Shown: in pieces, positions 17,017-25,209 of the stretch | How positions within the stretch are numbered: position 1 is the first letter of the stretch | Layout of the letters: every line of letters begins with the position of its first letter | NCBI GenBank assembly: GCA_965214915.1 | Contig: CBDCCP010000001.1 | Location: 124,001-188,000 of the forward strand | Direction: 5' to 3' | DNA length: 64,000 nucleotides | Origin: CATQHP01 sp965214915 | GTDB taxonomy: Bacteria > Acidobacteriota > Terriglobia > Bryobacterales > UBA6623 | Notes under the pieces: model-generated | The model's input: only the letters and a program-made list of their open reading frames with translations | What the model was told of the DNA's origin: nothing | Database searches by the model: none | Translations under genes and position numbers: made by a program

Positions 17017-18603
17017 ATGAAAATACACAGGCTCGCGCCTCTTCTGCTACTCGTTGCCGCGCCGCCGTGTCCGGCGGGCGACTGGCCGACATTCGGCTAC
17101 GACGCCCGGCGCAGCGGCTGGGCCCGCTCCGAGGTCATTCTGAACCGGGAAAACGTCGGCAGCCTGGTCCTCAAGTGGAAGACGACGGTCGAGAACGAGC
17201 CGAAGTCTCTGGCCGCACTGACCGCGCCCATCGTCGTCACCGACGTGCGCACCGGCGGAGAGCGGCGCGCGCGCAAAGATCTGGTCTATATCGCCGGCAC
17301 GGGAGATGTTTTCTACGCCATCGACGCGGCGAACGGGGAGATCTTCTGGAAAAAACAATTCCGGACCGACGTGGTCAACAAGGTCCCCGGCATGTGGCTG
17401 TGCCCCAAAGGACTCAACGCCACGCCGACCGTCGACGTCTCCAAGAACACCATCTACGCCGTCTCGACCGATGGGCGCCTCTACGCCCTCGACCTGGCCA
17501 CGGGAGAGGAAAAATTTCGTTCCCAGCAATGGGTTCCGGCTTTCGCCAAAGCCTGGAGCTTGAACCGCATCGGGGACGTGCTCTACACGACCTTGTCGCA
17601 GAACTGCGGCGATACGGTCTCGGGCGTGTCGTCGATCGACGTTTCCAATCCGGAAAACATCGTGATCCGCGTCTGGCGGGCGACGCCCGAATACGGGGCC
17701 GGCGTATGGGGGCGCGGCGGCGCAGCCATCGGCAAGGACGGCGGAATCTATGCCGGCACCGGCGACGCCCCCTACAATCCGGGCCTGCGCATTTTCGGCA
17801 ACACGATGTTTCGGCTCAATCCCGATACCCTCGAGTTGGAAGATTACTTCACGCCCGCGAACTGGGAATACGTCTGGAAACGCGATTTCGATATCACCGC
17901 CTCCGCCGTCGTGCTCGAATACAAGGGGCGCGAGCTCGTCGTCATCGGCGGCAAAGAGGGCGTGCTCTACCTGATGGATGCCGAAAACATGGGCGGCCTG
18001 ACCCACCACGACAACCTGTACACCACTTCGTTGCTGTCGAACGACGACGAATGGTTCGAGGCGAAGGGCCTGTGGGGCGGTTTTTCGAGCTATGTGGACG
18101 ACCAAGGCAGGGTCTGGGTCTATGCCCCGACCTGGGGGCCGATGTCGGTAAAGGCGCCCGATTTCCCGATCGTGAACGGCCCGAATCCGAACGGCTCGGT
18201 CATGGCTTTCACCGTTGCGGATCATCCCGAATCCGGCAAGCCCTACCTCAAGCCCGAGTGGGTCAGCGGCGATTCCGCAGTGCCCGAGCCCGTGGCGATC
18301 GCCAACGACGTAGCGTTCGTGCTGTCGAACGGCGAGAACGCCAGGCAGTCGATCAACGCGGGCATCATGCCCTTCGGGGAATTCAACTCCGAGGAGTTGC
18401 TGAAGGACACGCAGCGTATCGAGCACGAAGACAACGCCCGGCTGCGCGCGCTCGACGCCCAAACCGGGAAGGCGCTCTACGATTCCGGTCCGGACGCCTT
18501 CGAGACCTGGAGCCATTTCACCGGCATCGCCGTCGCCGACGGACAGGTCTATGCAGTCGATTTCTCATCCACGCTGTATTGCTTCGGGCTGCCGGAAGAG
18601 TGA
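17017..18603 (+). CDS. PQQ-type beta-propeller protein (quinoprotein-like), periplasmic
   Basis: 528 aa from the ATG at 17017, chosen because AAAGGA sits nine bases upstream; an in-frame ATG 18 bases earlier overlaps the TPR stop. The signal peptide ends near PPCPAGDWP. Propeller blades carry the PQQ-repeat phrases VYIAGTGDVFYAIDAANGEI, TIYAVSTDGRLYALDLATGE, VIGGKEGVLYLMDAENMGG and VYAVDFSSTLYCF. These match PQQ-binding-like repeat proteins; some are alcohol dehydrogenases and others are scaffolds (BamB-like). I see no cytochrome c CXXCH motif, so electron transfer would need a partner. It is flanked by TPR genes in a same-strand cluster with the TonB receptor. Confidence 0.85.
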   Translation: MKIHRLAPLLLLVAAPPCPAGDWPTFGYDARRSGWARSEVILNRENVGSLVLKWKTTVENEPKSLAALTAPIVVTDVRTGGERRARKDLVYIAGTGDVFYAIDAANGEIFWKKQFRTDVVNKVPGMWLCPKGLNATPTVDVSKNTIYAVSTDGRLYALDLATGEEKFRSQQWVPAFAKAWSLNRIGDVLYTTLSQNCGDTVSGVSSIDVSNPENIVIRVWRATPEYGAGVWGRGGAAIGKDGGIYAGTGDAPYNPGLRIFGNTMFRLNPDTLELEDYFTPANWEYVWKRDFDITASAVVLEYKGRELVVIGGKEGVLYLMDAENMGGLTHHDNLYTTSLLSNDDEWFEAKGLWGGFSSYVDDQGRVWVYAPTWGPMSVKAPDFPIVNGPNPNGSVMAFTVADHPESGKPYLKPEWVSGDSAVPEPVAIANDVAFVLSNGENARQSINAGIMPFGEFNSEELLKDTQRIEHEDNARLRALDAQTGKALYDSGPDAFETWSHFTGIAVADGQVYAVDFSSTLYCFGLPEE

Positions 18604-18604
18604 G

Positions 18605-18653
18605 GCCGCGCCGCTTGCGCGGCTGGTGGAGAGTGGAGAGTGGAAAGTGGAGA
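18605..18653 (-). repeat. Stem-loop plus heptamer repeat element (copy 3, inverted)
   Basis: A GC stem GCCGCGC/GCGCGGC (18605-18611, 18617-18623) is followed by four 7-bp units GTGGAGA, GTGGAGA, GTGGAAA and GTGGAGA (18626-18653). Read on the minus strand these are (T/C)TCCAC heptamers next to a stem-loop, the same architecture as the elements at 29505 and 30363 but in the opposite orientation. Confidence 0.7.
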
Positions 18654-18660
18654 GCAAGAC

Positions 18661-18717
18661 CGCTTGCGCGGGCCGGCAAAACGCTTGCGCGGGCCGGCAA
18701 AACGCTTGCGTTTTGCC
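18661..18717. repeat. Two 21-bp tandem repeats followed by a perfect palindrome
   Basis: CGCTTGCGCGGGCCGGCAAAA occurs in positions 18661-18681 and 18682-18702 and a third copy begins. It breaks into the palindrome GGCAAAACGC-TT-GCGTTTTGCC (18696-18717). In the frame of the TPR gene each unit would encode RLRGPAK, which is not signal-peptide-like. Confidence 0.8.
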
Positions 18718-19872
18718 AAGCCCGAACTCCTTCTCGCGTTGCTGTCTTGCGCCTGGGCGACAGCGTTTCCGGCGGCGGCGCAAACGGCCGGCGACGCCGT
18801 CGCCCGCGGAGTCCGGCTGCAGCGGCAAGGCGACCTGCGCGGCGCCATGGCAGCCTACGAGCAGGCGCTGGAGCTTGCGCCCGGCCGCCTCGACGCTCTC
18901 TCGAACTTGGGCGTAGTCTATCTCCACTTGGGCCGGCCGGCGGATGCGATCCCCGGTCTGCGCCGTGCCCGCGAGGCGGCCCCGCGGCATCTCGGAGTGG
19001 CCTACTCCCTCGGTTTGGCCTATTTTCAGACCGGACGGCACGAGGCAGCGGAACAGGAACTCGCCCGTGTAGTCGCCGGGCAGCCGGTCAACACGAAGGC
19101 GCTGCACCTCCATGCCCTCTGCCTGCTGAAGCTGAACGAGATCGAGCGAGGCGCCGCGACCTTGGAAAAAGTGCTGGAGGCCGAGCCCGGCAATCGGCAG
19201 GCGGCATATACGCTGGGCTCCGCCTACATCAGAAGCGGACGGCTCCAGGAAGCCGACGATCTGGCGTCTGCGCGCCTGAAAAACGACGAATCTCCCGAGG
19301 CGCTGCTGATCCGCGGGTCCATCTACCTGGCGAAGAAAAATTACAGGAAGGCGCTGAAGCTGCTGGAGAAAGCCCGCGAGACCGCGCCGCACATCCCCCT
19401 GTTGCACTCGCAGATCGGGGTGGCCATGCTCTACGCGGGCGACAGAGAGCGCGCCCGCAGCGCATTCCTGGCCGAGCTCGCGATCAACGCCGACGACTTC
19501 AACGCCAACGCCTTTCTGGGATGGCTGTATCAACAGGAAGGCGATTACGAGCAGGCCTTGCAACTGCTGCAGACCGCCTACGGCCTGGACAGGTCGGGCG
19601 CCGGAATCCATTATCTGCTGGCGCAGACGCACCATTCGCTGGGAAACTGGAAGGAATCGGAACCCCTGCTCGAAAAGGTCGTGGAACGGCGCCCGGACTT
19701 CATCCCCGCTCACGTGATGCTGGCCCGCGTGTATGCGAAGCTGCGGCGCGTCGAAGAGTTCCGCGAAGAACGAAAGATCATCGCCAAGTTGAACGCAGAG
19801 CAACAGGAGAAAGACCTGCGCGGAGTGGACGGTTTCTACGATGGCGCCGTGCTGTCCATGCCGGGCCGCTGA
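18706..19872 (+). CDS. Secreted tetratricopeptide repeat protein
   Basis: 388 aa from the TTG at 18706, which gives a good signal peptide (MRFAKPELLLALLSCAWATA, cleaved near AAAQ). The frame is open back to a GTG at 18640, but that part is repeat DNA encoding RLRGPAKRLRGPAK. About nine TPR units follow: VRLQRQGDLRGAMAAYEQAL, LSNLGVVYLHLGRPADAIPG, YSLGLAYFQTGRHEAAEQEL and others up to FIPAHVMLARVYAKLRRVEE. It is probably a periplasmic or outer-membrane-associated scaffold that works with the PQQ-propeller and CRTAC1 neighbours. No Shine-Dalgarno is clear. Confidence 0.82.
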   Translation: MRFAKPELLLALLSCAWATAFPAAAQTAGDAVARGVRLQRQGDLRGAMAAYEQALELAPGRLDALSNLGVVYLHLGRPADAIPGLRRAREAAPRHLGVAYSLGLAYFQTGRHEAAEQELARVVAGQPVNTKALHLHALCLLKLNEIERGAATLEKVLEAEPGNRQAAYTLGSAYIRSGRLQEADDLASARLKNDESPEALLIRGSIYLAKKNYRKALKLLEKARETAPHIPLLHSQIGVAMLYAGDRERARSAFLAELAINADDFNANAFLGWLYQQEGDYEQALQLLQTAYGLDRSGAGIHYLLAQTHHSLGNWKESEPLLEKVVERRPDFIPAHVMLARVYAKLRRVEEFREERKIIAKLNAEQQEKDLRGVDGFYDGAVLSMPGR

Positions 19873-19907
19873 CCCTGCGCCGACGACTCCCATCCGAACA
19901 GCGTAAA

Positions 19908-21608
19908 ATGCCCAGCCCCCTCCCAGCACGCCTTTTACGAGCAGCCTTGCTGCTGTTTGCTTGCTGGGGTCTGCAAGAGGGCAGGCTGCAAGCGCAAGCC
20001 GAAAACGCAGACGCCTCGCGCGGCGTTGCGTTCGTCAAGGTCCTTCCCCAGGCGTCCGGCATCCGCTGGACGCATGAAAACGGGATGTCCGATCAACGCC
20101 ACCTGCCGGAAACCGTCGGCGCCGGATGCGCTTTCCTGGATTACGACAATGACGGCTGGATGGACATCTACTTCGTCAACAGCGGGCCGTCGGACTTCTA
20201 CAGCCCGGATGCCGATCTCGCGAACGCGCTGTACCGCAACAACCGCGACGGGACGTTTACGGACGTGACGGAAGCCGCGGGCGTGCGCGGCGGCGGGTTC
20301 GGCATGGGCGTCGCCGCGGCGGATTACGACGCGGACGGCGACACGGACCTGTTCGTCACGAATTACGGACGCAACTTGCTGTACCGCAACCGCGGCGACG
20401 GGACATTCGAGGAGACCGCGCGGGAAGCGGGCCTCGATGCTTCCGGATGGTTCACTCAGGCGGTCTGGTTCGATTACGACAACGACGGGCATCTAGACCT
20501 GTTCGTCTCGGGCTTCGTGTCGTACAGCTTGAGCGACGCGAAATTCTGCGGCGATAACGAGATCGGCAGAAGGCACTACTGCGTCCCCCGCTCTTTCCGG
20601 CCTTCCCGCTGCTACTTGTACCGCAACAAGGGGGACGGCTCATTCCGGGACGCGAGCGAGGAGTCCGGCATCGCCGACTTCGGCAGCAAGGCGTTCGGCG
20701 CCGTGGCGACCGACATCGACAACGACGGCTTCATGGACCTGTTCGTGGCCAACGATACCGTCCAGAATTTCCTGTTCGTCAATCGGGGGGACGGCTCCTT
20801 CACCGAGGAAGGTCTGCTCATGGGGGTCGCCTACAGCGAATCCGGCACGGCCCGGTCGGGCATGGGAGTGGATGCGGCCGACTACGACGGAGACGGCTGG
20901 CAGGATCTGTTCGTCGCTAACATCGACCAAGAGATGTTCAGCCTCTATCGCAACTTGGAGGGCGTCGACTTTCTCGACGCCTCGCTCGAAATACGCCGTG
21001 AAACGCGCTTGTTCAGCGGCTGGGGCCTGAAATTCTTCGACTACGACAACGACGGCGACCCCGATCTGATCCTGGCCAACGGCCACCCGGACGACATGAT
21101 CGGGCTGTTCAAGGCGCAGGTCGGCTACAAGGAAGAACTGCTGCTTTTTGAGAATCGCGGGGGCGAATACAAGAACGTCAGCAGCCGCTCCGGGGCCGTT
21201 TTCCGGGAAAAGCACGCCGCGCGCGGCTTGGCCGCAGGCGACTACGACAACGACGGCGACCTCGACGTCCTCGTATCGAACAACGGCGAACCGCCCTTGC
21301 TGCTGAACAACCGGGGCGGCAACCGCAAGCGCTGGATCGGCCTGCGTCTGATCCCGACCACAAGCAATCCGGAAGCCGTCGGCGCCGTGATCGCCTGGAA
21401 AGCCGGGGGGCAGGTCAGGCGGAGATTGCGCACCGGGGGCGGCAGCTTTCTGTCTTCCCACGACCCGCGCGAAATCCTGGGGCTCGGAACAGCCGCTAAA
21501 GCCGACGAGATCGAGATCCACTGGCCGAGCGGCACCGTGGACCGTCTCGCGGATGTCGATTCCAACGCCTATATCTCCGTGAAGGAAGGCGCGGGGATCG
21601 TGCGCTAA
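19908..21608 (+). CDS. CRTAC1-family secreted protein (FG-GAP repeats + ASPIC/UnbV)
   Basis: 566 aa. A signal peptide (LLRAALLLFACWGLQEGRLQ) is followed by calcium-loop blades FLDYDNDGWMDIYF, AADYDADGDTDLFV, WFDYDNDGHLDLFV, ATDIDNDGFMDLFV, AADYDGDGWQDLFV, FFDYDNDGDPDLIL and AGDYDNDGDLDVLV. The ASPIC/UnbV domain (NRKRWIGLRL ... EIHWPSGTVDRLAD) is C-terminal. It is paralogous to the gene at 10176 and lies 35 bases after a TPR gene, closing the TonB-TPR-PQQ-TPR-CRTAC1 series. CRTAC1/TPR pairs recur in Acidobacteria and Planctomycetes; function unknown. It converges with another TPR gene 13 bases away. Confidence 0.93.
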   Translation: MPSPLPARLLRAALLLFACWGLQEGRLQAQAENADASRGVAFVKVLPQASGIRWTHENGMSDQRHLPETVGAGCAFLDYDNDGWMDIYFVNSGPSDFYSPDADLANALYRNNRDGTFTDVTEAAGVRGGGFGMGVAAADYDADGDTDLFVTNYGRNLLYRNRGDGTFEETAREAGLDASGWFTQAVWFDYDNDGHLDLFVSGFVSYSLSDAKFCGDNEIGRRHYCVPRSFRPSRCYLYRNKGDGSFRDASEESGIADFGSKAFGAVATDIDNDGFMDLFVANDTVQNFLFVNRGDGSFTEEGLLMGVAYSESGTARSGMGVDAADYDGDGWQDLFVANIDQEMFSLYRNLEGVDFLDASLEIRRETRLFSGWGLKFFDYDNDGDPDLILANGHPDDMIGLFKAQVGYKEELLLFENRGGEYKNVSSRSGAVFREKHAARGLAAGDYDNDGDLDVLVSNNGEPPLLLNNRGGNRKRWIGLRLIPTTSNPEAVGAVIAWKAGGQVRRRLRTGGGSFLSSHDPREILGLGTAAKADEIEIHWPSGTVDRLADVDSNAYISVKEGAGIVR

Positions 21609-21621
21609 GACTCCGCGGCGT

Positions 21622-22560
21622 TCAATGCATCTCCGTCGCCGAGCGGACTCTGCGCTCCCGAAACCGCTTCACCGCGTCGCGAGCCTTGCGGTCGTCCCCG
21701 AGACGGCGGTAGATACGGGAGAGCGCGTAGTGCGGCCTGTGATCGGCGGGAGCCAGAGCGGCCGCGCGCTGCAACTGCTTGACGGCGCGCGGTAAAGCGG
21801 ACCGCCTCTCCAGCAACAAGCCCAATTCGTAGCGGGCGTCCGCGTTGCCCGCATCGTATCGAATGGACTCCAGCAGCAGGCTCTCGGCTTCGTCCATGCG
21901 GCCTTGCCGGAACAGGAACGACCCCAGCAGCATGGGCGGCATGGACGAACTCGGAGAACGTCCTCGATTCAACTCGTTGGCTCTGCCGTAATGCCGCGCC
22001 GCGCCCTCGTAGTCGCCGAGCGCCTCCCAGGCGCGCCCGAGAAAAGCATGTCCGTCGAGGTAATCCGGCTCGATCTCGACCGTCTTGCGAAACTCGGTCG
22101 AGGCAAGATCGAACCGACGCGAGATGTAGTAGCGCAAGCCCAGGTAGTAGCGGGCCATGAAATCGCCGGGCGCCAGCGTGACGGCGATCGCAAAAAACGT
22201 CTCGGCGAGATCCGGTTTGCCCAGTTTCACGAGACAGAGGCCCAACGCCTTGCTGGTGTCCGGGTCATTCTCGTCCAACGAAAAACTCTTCTGCAGGTAG
22301 GGCAGCGCCTCGCGGTGACGGCCCTGACGGTAGAGGATCGCGCCCTTATAGAACAGACCGCGCGCCGTCTCTCCTTGCGCGGCGAGCAGGCTGTCGACGC
22401 CGGCCAGCGCTTCCTGCACCGCTCCACGATTGATGAGTTGCTCGATGCGCTCGGCGGCGCCGGCGTCCGAGAGAGTTTGCGCGGGAGCGCCCGCTGACCC
22501 GCCCGGCAGGCAAAGAACCGCGGCCGGCAGCAGCGCGGCGGCCCAAGAGCGGCTCGGCAT
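21622..22560 (-). CDS. Secreted tetratricopeptide repeat protein
   Basis: 312 aa from the ATG at 22560 (two further in-frame ATGs lie 9 and 15 bases upstream). The signal peptide is MPSRSWAAALLPAAVLCLPG, cleaved near AGAPA. TPR units include LFYKGAILYRQGRHREALPY, SKALGLCLVKLGKPDLAETF, YYLGLRYYISRRFDLASTEF, AFLGRAWEALGDYEGAARHY and HYALSRIYRRLGDDRKARDA. It is one of three secreted TPR proteins in this neighbourhood, transcribed toward the CRTAC1 gene. Scaffold function is inferred. Confidence 0.85.
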   Translation of the reverse strand: MPSRSWAAALLPAAVLCLPGGSAGAPAQTLSDAGAAERIEQLINRGAVQEALAGVDSLLAAQGETARGLFYKGAILYRQGRHREALPYLQKSFSLDENDPDTSKALGLCLVKLGKPDLAETFFAIAVTLAPGDFMARYYLGLRYYISRRFDLASTEFRKTVEIEPDYLDGHAFLGRAWEALGDYEGAARHYGRANELNRGRSPSSSMPPMLLGSFLFRQGRMDEAESLLLESIRYDAGNADARYELGLLLERRSALPRAVKQLQRAAALAPADHRPHYALSRIYRRLGDDRKARDAVKRFRERRVRSATEMH

Positions 22561-22682
22561 CGCAACCATCGGCAAGAACCCCGCCTCAGTTTACTCCGAG
22601 AGGATGCCGCGGCGGCTGTCGTACACGGGATAGCGAGCGTTTCGGGCGGCCGATCCTGGTAGACTCCGACTTGGAGGCCCGC

Positions 22683-22964
22683 ATGGACGTCAGGGAGGCT
22701 GTCAAAACCGCGAAGAGCTATATCGAGGATATCTTCGCTGACGAACAGATCGGCAATCTCGGGCTCGAAGAGGTCGACTTCGACGACGCCAAGCGAGTCT
22801 GGAAGGTGACGATCGGCTTCACCCGCACATGGAACCGGCCGATGAGCGCCTTAGAAGCCGCACTCGGGCAAAATCCAGGGCGCTCGTATAAGACCGTTCA
22901 AATCAATGATCGTGACGGCAGTGTGCGCTCTATGACGCATCGTTTGTTAACCACTCCGGAATAA
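22683..22964 (+). CDS. Small acidic protein paired with a PIN-domain gene; possible antitoxin
   Basis: 93 aa from the ATG at 22683 with GGAGG five bases upstream. No family recognised. It reads as a helix (VREAVKTAKSYIEDIFADEQ) followed by beta strands (VWKVTIGFTRTW, YKTVQINDRDGSV). It ends four bases before the PIN-domain gene, the spacing and order typical of antitoxin-toxin pairs. It lacks an obvious DNA-binding fold, so if an antitoxin it probably acts by direct binding. The antitoxin role is inferred from context only. Confidence 0.75.
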   Translation: MDVREAVKTAKSYIEDIFADEQIGNLGLEEVDFDDAKRVWKVTIGFTRTWNRPMSALEAALGQNPGRSYKTVQINDRDGSVRSMTHRLLTTPE

Positions 22965-22968
22965 ACCA

Positions 22969-23430
22969 ATGCGAACTGCCGGAGTGTACATCGATGCAAA
23001 CTTGCTCGTGCTCCTGGTCGTAGGCAGAACCAGCCGGGATTTGATAGCCAAGCATCGTCGGCTCCAAAGATTTACTACAGACGATTACGAGCGTCTGATG
23101 AGACTTTGCGACACGGTTACTGCGATACTGGTGACGCCAAACACGCTTACCGAAGCGTCGAACTTGCTCGCTCAGCATGGGGAACCCGAACGCTCTCGAT
23201 TCTTGCGCGTGCTGCGGGCGTTGATCGGCGGCAGCAAGGAGATCGTCGTATCCAGTAAGAAGGCGTCCGGGAACGATGTGTTCGAGCGACTCGGGCTGAC
23301 GGATGCCGCGCTGATGGAGGTCGTCTCAGCACAAACACCCCTTATCACGGTCGATTTGGATCTGTACCACGCAGCCTTGGCGAACGGACGGGACGCCGCC
23401 ATCAATTTCACGCATTTTCAATCCTTGTGA
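22969..23430 (+). CDS. PIN-domain protein, putative ribonuclease toxin
   Basis: 153 aa. The four acidic PIN positions can be placed: Asp9 (YIDANLLVLL), Glu62 (LTEASNLL), Asp112 (LGLTDAALMEV) and Asp129 (LITVDLDLY). PIN domains of this size are single-strand RNases with two metal ions, and most bacterial ones are VapC-like toxins. The partner gene 22683-22964 ends four bases upstream. The pair is followed closely by a secreted metalloprotease-like gene on the same strand. Confidence 0.78.
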   Translation: MRTAGVYIDANLLVLLVVGRTSRDLIAKHRRLQRFTTDDYERLMRLCDTVTAILVTPNTLTEASNLLAQHGEPERSRFLRVLRALIGGSKEIVVSSKKASGNDVFERLGLTDAALMEVVSAQTPLITVDLDLYHAALANGRDAAINFTHFQSL

Positions 23431-23436
23431 TTGCAC

Positions 23437-24387
23437 ATGGCAAGCAGACGCCATTGGATGGCCCTTTCGATATGTCTGCTGCTCCCCGCCGCTTCGCTCG
23501 GTCAGCAGAAAGGGCCAACGACCTTTCGGTTTCAAAGCGGGTTCTGGATCAATCTGCACCACTTCCTCTTCCAACAAGCGCTTGAGTCGGCGGCGGGAGA
23601 GCCGATTGCCTCAATGCCGCTCACCCCCATGCATGCCGCAGCCTGGAGCCGGGCGCTCGGTTATTACAAGGAAGCATTCGAGGGCAAAGACCTGCTGCAA
23701 CCAGACATGGCGGCGATCAAGAACGCACTCAGCGATTCCGGCAACGATCCTTCTCTGGAAAAACGGAACCTCGACCCCGATATCATCGAGGCTCTCGAAG
23801 CAGCTGCGCCGGTTTACCGAACCCTCTGGCGGCGGGAGCACGATCCGAGCAACCGCGCCTGGATACGCCGACTGCGCCCTCTCGTAACCGAGCACGAGAA
23901 AGTTCTAAAGAAGCGGCTTGCAACCGTTTACGCAACTGCATGGCCGGAACGCGCGATTCGCACCGATATCGTCTTTCATGCCAATTGGGCCGGCGCGTAC
24001 ACAACTCTGTATCCGACTCGGATCACGATCGCAAGCGGCAACCCCAACCAGTCGGCGGTAGAAGGTCTGGAAATGCTTTTTCACGAGGCTTCTCACGCCC
24101 TCATCGGGACAATCCGCGAAGCAATCGGCGAGCGGACTCGCTCGCTTGGGAAACTGCTTCCCCGGAGAACCTTGTGGCACGCCGTCCTTTTCTACTCGAC
24201 GGGCGAGATCGTTCGACGGCGCATCCCCGGCTACACGCCGTATGCCCTTGAGCATGGCTTGTGGGAGCGTGCTTGGCCCGACCATCTCGATACTCTCGAA
24301 ACAGCCTGGAAACCCTATCTGGACGGCGACAGGGAGTTTAACGCCGCAATCGAAGCGCTTATCGACGGATTAGCGGTCGATCCATAG
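23437..24387 (+). CDS. Secreted HExxH protein, putative zinc metallopeptidase
   Basis: 316 aa from the ATG at 23437 (a TTG six bases upstream is possible). Signal peptide RRHWMALSICLLLPAASLG. No named family recognised. The only catalytic-looking motif is HEASH at residues 216-220 (MLFHEASHALIG), preceded by a strand TRITIASGNPN as in gluzincin-like proteins. A third ligand may be Glu in TGEIVRRR about 35 residues later. The remainder is helical. Peptidase activity is inferred from the motif. It starts six bases after the PIN gene stop, so it is probably cotranscribed with the PIN pair. Confidence 0.72.
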   Translation: MASRRHWMALSICLLLPAASLGQQKGPTTFRFQSGFWINLHHFLFQQALESAAGEPIASMPLTPMHAAAWSRALGYYKEAFEGKDLLQPDMAAIKNALSDSGNDPSLEKRNLDPDIIEALEAAAPVYRTLWRREHDPSNRAWIRRLRPLVTEHEKVLKKRLATVYATAWPERAIRTDIVFHANWAGAYTTLYPTRITIASGNPNQSAVEGLEMLFHEASHALIGTIREAIGERTRSLGKLLPRRTLWHAVLFYSTGEIVRRRIPGYTPYALEHGLWERAWPDHLDTLETAWKPYLDGDREFNAAIEALIDGLAVDP

Positions 24388-24447
24388 CGCCTGCGCGAAT
24401 CCCCGCAGACAGCGCCGCCGGAAATGCGCGCACCCTCCTCCAGCGCA

Positions 24448-24453
24448 TACAAT
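24448..24453 (+). promoter_or_regulatory. Candidate -10 element for rnpB
   Basis: TACAAT lies seven bases upstream of the 5' end of the RNase P RNA. The expected -35 position (about 24425-24430) has no recognisable TTGACA. Confidence 0.4.
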
Positions 24454-24460
24454 CAAACAA

Positions 24461-24839
24461 GGGCCTGTCGTCCGGGCAGTCGCCGCGCTTTCGGGCGGGG
24501 AGGAAAGTCCGGTCTCCGCAGGGCAGCGTGCCGGTTAACGGCCGGGGGGCGCTCTTGTGAAGGAGCGTCCACGGAAAGTGCCGCAGAAAATATACCGCCG
24601 CGGTCTTCGCGCCGCGGTAAGGGTGAAATGGTGCGGTAAGAGCGCACCGCGCCGCGGGCAACCGGGGCGGCAGGGCAAACCCCACGCGGAGCAAGACCAA
24701 ATAGGGGACGATGCGGCGGCCCGCCGCGTTTGGAGTCCCGGGTAGGTCGCTCGAGGCGCCCGGCAACGGACGCCCTAGATGAATGATTGCCGCCCGTCTG
24801 CTGACGGGAACAGAAACCGGCTTACAGGGCGGCAGGCCC
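24461..24839 (+). ncRNA. rnpB: RNase P RNA, bacterial type A
   Basis: About 379 nt. The 5' and 3' ends pair as helix P1: GGGCCTG at 24461-24467 with CAGGCCC at 24833-24839. Conserved catalytic-core blocks appear in order: GAGGAAAGTCCGG (CR I), AGGGTGAAATGGTGCGGTAA with AGAGCGCACC, GGCAAACCCC followed by AGCAAGACCAAATAGG, GGGTAGGTCGCTCGAGG, and the terminal ACAGAAACCGGCTTA (CR V). It is the catalytic RNA that matures tRNA 5' ends. It sits between the HExxH gene and the Dabb gene. Exact ends are inferred from P1. Confidence 0.95.
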
Positions 24840-24873
24840 TTTGCAAAGGCTTTTGGGAAGGATGGAAACGGCC

Positions 24874-25191
24874 ATGTTGGCGCACAACGTTTTTTTCGAT
24901 CTGACGGACGGCTCGGACGGGGCCGTCGACGCACTGCTCGCCGGCTGCGAACGCTGGCTCAAGCCGCACGACGGCGTCGTGTTTTTCGCCTGCGGCCGCC
25001 GAGTCGCCGCGCATCGGCGCGAGGTCAACGATCTCGCGTTCGGCGTCGGCCTGCATATCGTGTTCGCCGACAAGGCGGCTCACGACGCATACCAGGCTTC
25101 CCAGCCGCATAAGCGGTTCATTGACGAATTCAAGTCCAACTGGGCGCGGGTGCGGGTGTTCGATTCCGCGTGGGAAGCCGGCGGCAGCTAG
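24874..25191 (+). CDS. Dabb-family (stress-responsive alpha/beta barrel) protein
   Basis: 105 aa from the ATG at 24874, the conserved N-terminus of Dabb proteins (MLAHNVFFDL). In-frame starts at 24841 and 24862 would extend into the rnpB 3' end. The ferredoxin-like pattern is visible: a first strand, a helix DGAVDALLAGCERWL, strands GVVFFACG and LHIVFADKAAHDAYQ, and a last helix. Dabb domains dimerise into a barrel and occur in stress proteins and small enzymes; no catalytic assignment is possible. It begins only 34 bases after rnpB. Confidence 0.85.
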   Translation: MLAHNVFFDLTDGSDGAVDALLAGCERWLKPHDGVVFFACGRRVAAHRREVNDLAFGVGLHIVFADKAAHDAYQASQPHKRFIDEFKSNWARVRVFDSAWEAGGS

Positions 25192-25209
25192 ACTGAAGTT
25201 CGCGTTCCG

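Noticed and set aside
24423..24840. Short ORFs within the rnpB region
   Set aside because: The region is explained by RNase P RNA with all conserved blocks in place.
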